A DNA stretch of 64,000 bases from Hirudinaria manillensis (taxonomy: Eukaryota > Annelida > Clitellata > Hirudinida > Hirudinidae): NCBI GenBank assembly GCA_034509925.1, contig CM067532.1, positions 9,258,180 through 9,322,179 on the forward strand, in the 5' to 3' direction. The position numbers and the translations under genes were made by a program. Under the pieces are notes generated by a model. The model was not told the origin of the DNA, did no database searches, and was given only the letters and a program-made list of their open reading frames with translations. Numbering within the stretch: the first letter of the stretch is position 1; the number at the start of each line of letters is the position of its first letter. Shown one piece after another: positions 37,001 to 47,306 of the stretch.

Positions 37001-38451
37001 ATGTCGACCCCACCCTCAGAAGTGCCATCATTTCTCCCACCATTCCCGGATTTTAAGTCAATATTTAAAAATTCTTTGGAGTCCATCAAAGGTACGACAT
37101 ATTCTTCGATTTTTGATGATATATACCCCAGCGCAGATATGTGCAAAGATGGTGGAAAAGAGTTTACCGAAATCTCTACTTGGTATCGGGATATTTGGAA
37201 ATCAAAAACCGATGCGGTCACCTCGAGTCCTATAGATATGGTATCAATGTGCCAAGCCTATCAGAAGGAATGTCTCATAAATACAAATTGGACAGTTGTT
37301 AACATTTGGGGAGAAGATAACAGCAGCACAAAAGACCTGGAACAATTTTGCCCCCAGCCGATTGATGCTAAGATGCCATACAGTGGGTTTACTTTTTCAA
37401 CAACAGACTTAAAATCAAGAGCCGATTTGGCAACTTCAACTTCTACAAGTTCAATAGGGGCGTTTAATGGTAGGGAGACATCTATCCAATGGATATGAAT
37501 ATTTCATCTTTATTCATGCAATTGATTCAAAAACATTTAATAGTAATTAATTATTATAATAATATGATTTCTGCATGAAATAAATGGGTCTTACTAAGAT
37601 TTATTTCTTGTCATTCCCCAATTCAGGTTCATATGCTCCTGGTCTCAGCACATTAAATAGTAGTTTGATAGAAACACAGCCTTACATGCTTAAGTACCTT
37701 GCCTTCTTAAGTTTATTGTTGCCTCTAATTGTTCTTGCTCTGGTTGTGTGTATCTCCAAAAGGTTGGTTTTGTTGCTTTTGAGAAGCTGTTTGCTATTTA
37801 TACTAACTAGTTTATTAATTACTAAAAATGATCATTTATTTTTTATAGGAAAAAGATATTCAAGGTAATTTATGGAAATTTTCTCAAGTTTCATGAGTTT
37901 TCAACTATCTGTTAGCTGTCCATTTTGTTCAATTGCTCTTTAGTTTTCTACTTAGCTGAATTCAGTTTAGAATGGGCATTTAACTTGTATGTAATTTTTC
38001 TTAGACTGCTTCTTCAAGCACGCTCGTATCTTTCCGTCTCATAAATTTTCTTTTCCAGGGAGTCAGGGGATCCGAAGGAAATGCAAATTTGTCCAACCTC
38101 GGTCTGAACCTCGGCCTTCAATCTCCGCCTTCGACGCCGGCTTCTTCTAAATTATCGAGTGACTTCAACACTTTCGAGAGGAAGGAACGGAAAGTCAAGA
38201 AGAGAGGCAGAAACAAGTCGATGCCGTCGAGGCAGTTGTCGACAGACAGCAACAACTCGACGATTTACTTCGTGAACTTCGAGGACGAGAGGAGAGAGTC
38301 GGCCTCGGAAGAGCCGATGGAGGATCCGGACAAAGAGAAGATGATGGAAAACTGGAAGCTAAAGCTGGAGTCGTTGGCAGAGATGCTGACCAGGAGCGAC
38401 GGAAATGTCAACGTCACCATGAATGGGAATGTAGACCAAGAGGACTGCTGA
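37001..38451 (+). CDS. Unknown single-pass membrane protein, 4 exons including a 16-nt microexon
   Basis: Exons 37001-37469, 37627-37762, 37849-37864 and 38059-38451 are phase-consistent and give 337 residues. The ATG at 37001 is preferred; the frame extends upstream only through a TTG. No clear signal peptide is seen. Residues 1-155 are acidic and Ser/Thr-rich with four Cys and NxS/T sites (NTNWTVV, DNSS), fitting an extracellular face. A single membrane helix follows (LAFLSLLLPLIVLALVVCI, about residue 180-200), then a basic stop-transfer KRKKIFK spanning the microexon. The last exon encodes a Ser/Arg/Glu-rich cytoplasmic tail (KVKKRGRNKSMPSRQ) with many possible phosphorylation sites. Family not recognised. 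The gene is convergent with the first UGT, 558 bp away. Confidence 0.7.
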
Positions 38452-39009
38452 GAAGATTCTAAGAGTTTAGGATGCTTCCTATTCTTTTTCAATATCATTC
38501 TTCAATATTTTCTATGCTGTTTCAGATAAGCTTTTCCAACTTTTTGGTTAGGCTTATGTTTTTGATGCTATTTTTATAGGGTTTTTTTGCGGTTTGAACG
38601 ACTTTTACATTAAATGTGTCGTCTGAATTATTTTGTTGTTAATTTCAATGAATGTTTTTCAATTCCACGACTTAAATTCATGCACTGCATCCATGCCAAA
38701 GTGCATTTACTAATTTTAACCTTTTTAATGACACTTGAATCTTTGTAAAACTTATAAATGTCAAAAAAAAACAATTCGTTCTGCAACTCGTCTTATTTTA
38801 AATCTCTTTAGAAGTTTTTAATGTTTGAATTTGTGTCATTGTTTACTTTTCAAAACCGTGTCGTTCACTTTGACTTTAGCTTCTTCGATTCTTTAGATTT
38901 TTGGTCAATTAGTAATTAATATTATTTATTGTTAGTTTTATTCGAAGCTTTTACAAGAATGCACTCCACATGTTTTTTATTGTTTTATTTTTATAAAAAC
39001 TTTTAATTT
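38452..39009. other. Convergent spacer, two 3' ends
   Basis: AT-rich spacer between the stop codons of the membrane-protein gene (plus) and the first UGT (minus). No coding signal. It should hold both polyadenylation regions. Confidence 0.5.
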
Positions 39010-40903
39010 CTAAAATTGTTTGATTTTTTCTTTTCCACCAACTAATCCCAAAATTCCAAATAACTTTCTTATGAGTAAGATGATGAATGTCAGAACTACT
39101 AATAGGCAGACCATTAGAAAGACAATGACATCCAAGCAGATGTACTTCAAAATATGAAGACCTTTTCCTAATGGCTGCAAATGATCACTTCCAAATTCTA
39201 TGACATGGTTGATCCAGTAGGCCGCCCTTTGGGCAGGGGTTTCTTTTTGGCTTCTGAAGATCTTTGAAGCTTTTTTTGTCCTCTCCATGTATGTTGGGTC
39301 GTTTGTTATCTGCAATAAGAGGTACATCGAATGAGCACTAAGGAAACTGAGGGATTGTGAGTGTTAACTTATTTTACAGTAATGCTCCATAAGAGTGAGC
39401 TTTGATTAATGGCTGGTTATTTATCTACAATGGGAAGGATTTCGAAGTTGCAATTACTGTTTGGTCTATAGTGTAGAAGCTTGCTTACTCTAATTATTAG
39501 ATTATATCATTCGGATAGTAACTGATTTATTCATGGATTTTAATTATGAAGTGATGATAAAAGTGGTAATTATAGCCAGGTAACAAAAGTTTAAATGGAA
39601 CAAATTCTACCTTCTTTATTGACTCTGCGAGGGAATCCACTGTAGCTACCACAAGGGAAACCATTTCCCCATACCCCCTCTCCACCATCCTCCTCGCATT
39701 TCGTGGCTGGTCACCCAAGAGAGGAGCTGCCAGCATCGGCACGCCGTAGTACATGGCCTCAAACTGCCCATTGATACCTGAGTGCGTTATGAAGAGCTGA
39801 ACTGATTCGTGACTCAACAACTCCTTCTGTGGCAGCCAATTGGCTGCTTTGACGTTCGAAGGAATGTCAAACGAATGAATGTTCTGATTTCTCCATACGA
39901 ATCTGAACTGAGGAAAGCGCCTGAACGTTTCTATGAACAATCGTGCTATTCTGTCGGGGTAGTTGTTCACCATAGATCCGAAGGAAACGATTATTGTGCC
40001 CTTGCTCTCGGGCACCTCGATGAAATCTCTGAATTCCTTTGGGAGACCCGAACCGACACTGCCCATGCTCTGAAAATCCAAGGTGAGTCCACCGATGAGA
40101 ATAAGGTTGGTGGTTAGAGGAGGCATGGCGTCCATAACCGGATCGTCGGGCCAGAAAAATAAAGAGGCGTTGCTGAGCAAATCGTCTTCATCTTCGAAAT
40201 AGCCATATCTTCTGTATTTGTTCAGGATCGTCTCATCCAGTGGAGGATTCATCGGTTGGAAGAAGTTGACGATATACATCAAGGAATTTTTAAGTCTACT
40301 GGAGAAAGCAAATGACTTATCGGTGATATCCATAATCGGTGATTGAATTGAAGGAAGCCACGATGTTCCTATCAGCCATGGATCTGGAGAATTGGTGTAA
40401 GCAATGAACGGCAGGTTGAGTCTGTGTGCAATCAATACCGGAAATTTCATGAAAAATAAAACGTCCATGACAACGATGTCGAACTTGATCTTTTCCAATT
40501 TGGCAAACATGCTTTCGCTATTCAGCAACATGTCTCTAGAAACCAGCTTATTGTAAGTCTTAGTTTTTTCTATCATGAATTCCATACGAAATCCACCGAC
40601 CATGTAATCCATGGCAAAAGTGGATACTTCTTCGTCAAAGTCTATGCTAGAACCTCCATCTTTGAGTTCTCCGTAAACGTGATACACAACGCTCGTATTT
40701 TCTGAGAAGGCTTTTGGTATTTTGTACGTCTTTTCCAGTATCATGTGCACCTCGTGACCCTGGTTTTCCAGCTCTTTTCCAATGACATGAAAAGAAAACG
40801 CGTGGCTTCTCATTGGCAGAGGCAAGAGCAGTATCCGGTGTCCATGACAACCGAAAAATGATGTCATCGTCGAGATGAAACAAGCAAAGAAAACAACAAA
40901 CAT
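39010..40903 (-). CDS. UDP-glycosyltransferase, copy 1 of 3
   Basis: UGTs transfer a sugar from a UDP-sugar to small lipophilic acceptors, facing the ER lumen. Exon 1 is 39611-40903 and exon 2 is 39010-39309, joined in phase 0, giving 530 residues. A start at 40903 is chosen because it aligns with the other two copies and opens a signal peptide (MFVVFFACFISTMTSFF) just before GHRILLLPLPMRSH. In-frame ATGs also occur at 40927 and 40969, the latter probably upstream of the transcript start. The variable acceptor half follows, then the UDP-sugar signature from ANWLPQKELLSH through LFITHSGINGQFEAMYYGVP to GDQPRNARRM. Exon 2 has the membrane anchor (VIVFLMVCLLVVLTFIILLI) and a short lysine-bearing tail (KEKIKQF) typical of ER retention. 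It is the most divergent of the three. Confidence 0.9.
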
Positions 40904-40990
40904 TCTAAATCTGAAATTAACCGACATTCTTAACTTCAGCTGGTTGCTTCTGTTCTCAGAAAAAGTCATATAGTTTAAGTGGTATCATCT

Positions 40991-41030
40991 TATAAAGGAC
41001 TTTCTAATGGTTTTTCTCTGTAATGGCTGT
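40991..41030 (-). promoter_or_regulatory. UGT copy 1 promoter block
   Basis: On the minus strand it reads ACAGCCATTAC, 16 bases, AAAGTCC, then TTTATAAG, a TATA-like box. The same elements at the same spacing precede UGT copy 2. The position implies a transcript start near 40960, downstream of the first in-frame ATG. Confidence 0.5.
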
Positions 41031-41851
41031 TCTGTTTCACGCATGTCAACAACCAGGCTATCATTTGGGCCTTAACAACATCAGCGCCATCATTATCATC
41101 ATTATCTATTCCGTGATTGCTGTATGTTTAACATCTTTCTGTTCAAAAGTGGGACAAGAATGAGTTTTATATGCCTCTGTGACGAGGTCACTGAATAGAT
41201 CTAATTACCTTTACGGTATAAACAAACTTTGAAGGACAATTTCTACACAAATTAGCTTATCTTGTTGAAAAATCTAGCTTCATTAAATCACCATTTATAA
41301 ATGTCCTATAAGGTTGCCTTTCATTATATCTCAGTGTACGTATTGCATTTCACCGTGTATGATGGTGCCTTAATTCTCGTCTAGAAATAAAATTAACCAG
41401 CTTCTGTTAGTAATCTGTTTCACCACTTTAACCCTAGAATTATCTGCTCTTCAAATTTCTTGTTTCAAGTGTTTAATGAGGCCGAATAGACTAAAAATTC
41501 CTTGGACTTTAACCAGTAAATCGAACTAAGCAGGTTCATTCATTTATTTATTTTGAAAACGAAAACATCACAATATTTCTTCAGAAATGGAACCGTTTTT
41601 GCTTCTACAGTAAATAAGATGCAGCGAGATTTGGCTTTCGCATATTTGAAACGCAGTTGCTTTTGAGATTTCGAAATCTACTCTGAGTGTAAACATGGCT
41701 TTTGTTATCTTGTAGCCATGGCATTCACAGTGCGAAGCGAACTTTAATTTCAAAGTCTAAATATTTTCTACCGATCTATTACTTTATAACTAACAGTTAT
41801 CTGTAGTATCGTACTTTTGACTTTCTAACGTTTTTTTAAGACTTTTCGATT

Positions 41852-43606
41852 CTAAATCTGTTTCAGTTTTTCATTTCCACCAATTAATCCCAACATTCTA
41901 AGTAGCTTTATCAAGAGCCAGACGATAACAGTTAGAACTACTAACAGGCAGATCATTAGAAAGACAATGACATCCAAACAGATGTACTTCAAAGGATGAA
42001 GACTTTTTCCTAATGGCTGCAAATGATCACTTCCGAACTCTATGACGTGCTTGATCCAGTAAACTGCCCTTTGGGTGGGTGTTTCTTTTTGACTTCTGAA
42101 TATCCTTGAAGCCTTTTGTGTCCTCTGTTTGTATGTCGGTTCGTTTGTTATCTGCAATAAGTCCATCGATTGAGTGCTAAGGAATCCGAAAGGTTATGCA
42201 GTTGCTTATATCACTGTAATGCTTCATAAAGATGTATGAACTTTGAGGGTGACAATTAATTCATTGGTTATTTAACTTATTAAAACAATTAAGCTTGTGA
42301 GTGGTTGCAAAATCTCGAATGAAACAAAGCCTACTTTAGATATTAATTGCACAAGAGATTCGACAGTAGCCTCCGAAAAAGAAACAGTTTCTCCATAACC
42401 CCTGTCTGCCATCCTTCTCGCATTTCTTGGTTGATCTCCACCAATTGGGATAGCCAGCATCGGCACTCCGTAGTAAATGGCCTCAAACTGCCCATTGATT
42501 CCTGCATGTGTTATGAAGAGCTGAACTGATTCGTGACTCAACAGTTCTTTCTGTGGCAGCCAATTGGTTACCTTGACATTCGAAGGAATGTCAAACGAAT
42601 GGTCGTTTTGATTTCTCCAAACGAATCTGAACTGAGGTAAACGCCCGAATGTTTCGATGAACATTCGTGCTATTTTGTCGGGGTAGCTGGGGACCATTGT
42701 TCCAAAAGAGACGATTACAGTGCCCTTGCTTTCGGGCACCTCAATGAAATTTCTGAATTCACTTGGGAGACTCGAACCTGCACTGCTATGGAAGTCCAGG
42801 GTGAGCCCACCGACGAGAATGAGATTGGTGGTCAGAGGGGGCATGTCATCCAACACCGGATCATCGGGCCACAGAAAAAGGGAAGTATTTCTGATTAAAT
42901 CATCCTCGTCTTCGAAATATCCGTACCTTCTGTATTTGTTCAGTATGGCCTCATCTAAAGGAGGGTTCATCGGAGCAAAATTGCTGACGAAATACATCAA
43001 CGAATTTTTAAGCCTGCAGTAGAAAGTGAACGACTTATCAGAGCCGTCCAAAAACGGTGAATATATTGACGGGAGCCATGGTGTTCCTATAGACCATGGT
43101 TCGGGTGAATGTGTGAAAGCAATGAAAGGTGAGTTGAGCCTGTGCGCGACTAGTATTGGAAATTTCATGAAAAACAAGATGTCTACGACCACCATGTCAA
43201 ATTTAATCTTTTCCAATTTGGTAAACAAACTTTCACTGTTCAGGAGCATGTCTTGAGATATTAACTTGCTGTAGACTTTAAGTTTCTCGATTATGAATTC
43301 AATGCGGTTTTCTCCGACCATTAAATATTTGGCAAAATTGGCTACTTCTTCGTCAAAGTCCATATTAGAACCTCCATCTTTGATTTCTCCGTATATGTGG
43401 TACGTAACGCTCGTGTTTTCTGAGAAGGCTTTTGGTATTTTGTACTTCTTTTCCAGTATCATGTGCACCTCGAGACCCTGGTTTTCCAGTTCTTTTCCAA
43501 TGACGTGGAAAGAAAATGGATGGCTTCTTATCGGCAGTGGTAACAGCAGTATCCTGTATCCATGGCAACTGAAAAATAAAATCGACAAAAATATACATGA
43601 AAGCAT
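41852..43606 (-). CDS. UDP-glycosyltransferase, copy 2 of 3
   Basis: Exon 1 is 42335-43606 and exon 2 is 41852-42151, giving 523 residues, the same length as copy 3. The ATG at 43606 is chosen because the frame upstream has no other ATG (only GTG at 43666), and it gives a signal peptide (MLSCIFLSILFFSC) aligned with copy 3. Catalytic-half motifs are intact (NWLPQKELLSH, LFITHAGINGQFEAIYYGVP, GGDQPRNARRMADRGYG). Exon 2 has the membrane anchor (VIVFLMICLLVVLTVIVWLL) and the tail NEKLKQI. An out-of-frame ATG at 43613, 7 bases upstream of the start, opens a frame of 82 codons overlapping the real one, which may lower translation. Confidence 0.9.
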
Positions 43607-43691
43607 TTTGCATCTGAGATTAGAAGCCACATTTGCTGTCAAATGATCGTTTCGATCCTCAGACACAACGCGTTTAGGTTTGCAGCCTGTG

Positions 43692-43731
43692 AATAGAGGA
43701 CTTTGTAATGACCTTACTTCGTAATAGCTGT
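43692..43731 (-). promoter_or_regulatory. UGT copy 2 promoter block
   Basis: On the minus strand it reads ACAGCTATTAC, 16 bases, AAAGTCC, with the same spacing as the block upstream of copy 1. Here the downstream TATA-like element is degenerate (CTCTATTCA). Confidence 0.45.
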
Positions 43732-44207
43732 CATGTATTTTGAATAGGTTAATAAATGGGCTTGCTTTGATAGCATCATAGTCGTCTTCGTCATTGTTAT
43801 CTTTAAGCCAGTTATCGCAGTTTCTATACCCGCCAGCTTAAGCAAATCATTGGAGCGCCATTCCAATTGGTAATTATAGTTAATATATTGATATAGTAAT
43901 TATAATTATTCATTACGGCGAGCCAACAAAGAATGAGTGGCATATAGAGCTATCCAGTCGTGATAGAAGTTGAGAGATAATTTTTGGCCAACAAATTGAA
44001 TTTTAATTTTTTTTCCTAAAAACCAGAATTAGGAAGTGACATCATGTTGTTGACAGGAGTCAAAGACACGTGTCATGAAACAGGTTTTATTTTGAAAAAC
44101 AAAAACGTCACAATATCATTAAAAACTGTCTTTGCATATCCTCGATGAAAAATTTAATTGTTTTTGCTGCATGTACAAAATATGGAAGAGCCATATTGTA
44201 ACTTTTT

Positions 44208-45957
44208 CTAAAATTGTTTCATTTTTTCACTTCTAAACAATCTTCTCATCAGACCAAATAACTTACTTACAAACAAGATGGTAGCTACAAATATTGTTGT
44301 CAAGCAGATCATTAGAAAGATAAGGACATCCAAACAGATGTATTTCAAAGGATGAAGACCTTTTCCTAATGGTTGCAAATGATCACTTCCAAATTCTATG
44401 ACGTGGTTGATCCAATAGGCCGCCCTTTGGGCAGGGGTTTCTTTTTGGCTTCTGAAGATTTTTGAGGCCTTTTTTGTTCTTTGCTTGTAGGCTGGATCAC
44501 TTGTTATCTGAAATGAGAAATACTAATGAAGCTGAAGATTTATGAGCATAAATTTATTTTACTTCAAAGCCTCATAAGAATGTTTAGGGATGGGGGGTTA
44601 TTAGTTCATAGATTAATAGTTATAAATAATTTAACGTTTACAAATGGTTATATAAAAAAAAAAACCCATATTGGAACAAAATTACCTTAGTTATTAAGTC
44701 CACCAGTAATTCGACAGTGGCTTCCGAAAACGAAATCGTTTCTCCATAACCTCTGTCTGCAATTCTTCTCGCATTTCGTGGCTGATCAGCAACTATTGGC
44801 ATAGCCAGCATCGGCACTCCGTAATAAATGGCCTCAAACTGCCCATTGATTCCTGCATGAGTTATGAAGAGCTGAACTGATTCGTGACTCAACAGTTCTT
44901 TCTGTGGCAGCCAATTGGTAACCTTGACATTCGAAGGAATGTCAAACGAATGATCGTTTTGATTTCTCCAAACGAATCTGAACTTAGGTAAACGCCCGAA
45001 TGTTTCGATGAACATTCGTGCTATTTTGTCGGGGTAGTTGGGGACTATTGTTCCAAAGGAAACTATTATGGTTCCCTTGCTTTCGGGCACCTCGATGAAA
45101 TCTCTGAATTCTTTTGGGAGATACAATCCATCGCTGCTATGGAAGTCCAGGGTGAGCCCACCGACGAGAATGAGATTGGTGGTCAGAGGGGGCATGTCAC
45201 CCAGCACCGGGTCATCGGGCCACAGAAACAGCGAAGTATTTTTTAGTAAATCGTCTTCGTCTTCGAAATAGCCATACTTCCTGTATTTGTTCAGGATTGC
45301 TTCATCTAAGCGAGGATGAATAGGAGCAAAGGCGTTGACAAAATACATCAACAAATGTTTAAGCCTACTGGAGAAAGTGAACGACTTATCGGCGCCGTCC
45401 AAAATCGGTGAAAATATTGACGGGAGCCACGGTGTTCCTATAGACCATGGTTCAGGCGAATGGGTGAAAGCAATGAACGGTAATTTGAGCCTGTGTGCAG
45501 CTAGTGGTGGAAATTTTGTGAAAAACTGGATATCTAAGACCATTATGTCGAATTTAATCTTTTCCAATCTGGCATACATGCTTTCGCTGTTCATGAGCAT
45601 GTCTTGGGACATTAAATAGCTATAAACTTTAAACTTTTCGATCATGAATATGGCACTATTTTTTCCAACCATTAAGTCCTTGACGAAATTGGCTACTTCT
45701 TCGTCGAAATCTATGCTGGAACCTCCATCTTTGAGTTCTCCGTAAACGTGGTACACGACACTAGTGTTTTCTGAGAAGGCTTTTGGTATTTTATACGTCT
45801 TTTCCAGTATCATGTGCACCTCGTGACCTTGGTTTTCCAGCTCTTTTCCGATGACGTGGAAAGAAAATATATGGCTTCTCATTGGTAGGGGCAAGAGCAA
45901 TATCCGGTGTCCATGGCAACTGAGGAACAACGCCAACAGAGACATATAGACGAGCAT
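44208..45957 (-). CDS. UDP-glycosyltransferase, copy 3 of 3
   Basis: Exon 1 is 44686-45957 and exon 2 is 44208-44507, giving 523 residues. The ATG at 45957 starts a short signal peptide (MLVYMSLLALFLSC) directly before GHRILLLPLPMRSH. The sugar-nucleotide half is intact (NWLPQKELLSH, FITHAGINGQFEAIYYGVPM, ADQPRNARRIADRGYG). Exon 2 encodes the anchor and ends SEKMKQF. It is very close to copy 2 in the donor-binding half, with diverged acceptor segments, as expected for tandem UGTs that change substrate range. All three copies keep a two-exon plan with a 300-nt second exon. Confidence 0.9.
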
Positions 45958-46015
45958 TTCAACCGATTATTTCAAACCTCGTACACAAATATTTGTCTTT
46001 CATTGAATTCATTTC

Positions 46016-46050
46016 ATTAAAGGACTTTTATAGTCTTTTTTTACAGCTGT
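46016..46050 (-). promoter_or_regulatory. UGT copy 3 promoter block with TATA box
   Basis: On the minus strand ACAGCTGTAAA is followed by CTATAAAAGTCC. The CTATAAAAG string is a good TATA box about 70 bases before the start codon. It keeps both shared elements of the other two UGT blocks, but with 6 fewer bases between them. Confidence 0.55.
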
Positions 46051-47043
46051 TAAATTTGGTGAATGGCTAAATAATAGGCTGGCTTTAAACCTTCCGCAAT
46101 TCAGATCTCCTGATAAGAATTATTCTAATATTGTGTTGAACCAATTATGATATATTATAATGTAACAATTATAATACCAATATTATAATTATAATAATTA
46201 ATAGATATGAATCGTTGGAATATCGGATAAATGAGAGGCAAAAATCGACTCTCATGCGGTTGTCTTTAGCACCTAACCCGTCCAAACCCTAACCTAGCTT
46301 ATGCCCAGCCCTAATACGACCCTGACTCTAACATGTCATAACCATACCTCACCACTTGACTATGAAAATCCACGGCACGACGACAAAACCTGAAGCTGTC
46401 CATCCAGCTGCTTGGCGAGTGGCATTCAGAGACATTCTGTCATTTCAGAAGTTTATTTTTGATAATATTAAGTCAAAAAGACTTAAATTAACTTCTCTCT
46501 TAGAAACCAGACTTTACTAACATGTTTTCAACTTCAGTGACAGAAACCAGACGCAAGTATCACGAACACGGAGTTTTTTTTTTATATTTTGAATACAAAC
46601 AAGAAAAACATAACAATGTTCCCAAAAACTGAACCGTCTTCACAAATGTTGTACGTGAAAAATTAAAAGGAGACAAAATAAGGCACCGTGGAGATTGGTT
46701 TTCGCTGATTTGGAATGCAATCGAAGGCTGGCAATCAGAGCTTGAAATGAATTGATTTCATGTTTTTCATTAATTTGGCATATTTTCATAGTAAGCAGAT
46801 ATCCATCGATGTTTGTCATTATTTTCTTATGACAATAAATTAGAATAAAATTCCATTAAATTTATAAAATTTAAACATTTTAAACAAATATACGCTAAAA
46901 CTTGTACAATTGCTTCAATTATTAAGTCAATATTTAAAGTAAATATTATAGGTGTCAGACTGCGCAATTTAGTAACAATAAATAAAATAATAATGATGAA
47001 TTAAGGGTAATAATAAAACAAATGATAATATGATAATTCTTAC
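46051..47043. other. Spacer, may hold the last exon of the EB gene
   Basis: The EB gene's exon 47044-47211 ends at a strong GTAAGA donor, so at least one further exon must lie toward lower coordinates. On the minus strand an AG near 46393, followed by a short hydrophobic frame (FVVVPWIFIV) ending in a stop, fits the phase but is too short to trust. If the donor is skipped, the frame reads through into a hydrophobic tail ending near 46969. A degenerate CCCTAA-type stretch lies at about 46268-46332. Confidence 0.35.
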
Positions 47044-47270
47044 GTTTGAGGCAAAATTTAGGGACATGGCTTTTAATTCCTGCATCATCGTAGTCGTCCT
47101 CGTCGTTTTCAGAAGCGAAACTCGGGCAAGAAGCGCAGACGAGTTCTTGGGAACAGTAGGATATCTCGTTGATTTCATCACAAATTCCTCCGAAACCAAC
47201 ATCTAGGGTTGCTGTTAAAAAGATAATTTATTTTAATAATGACGATGATAAATAAATAAATCAATAAAAT

Positions 47271-47306
<36 letters not shown>

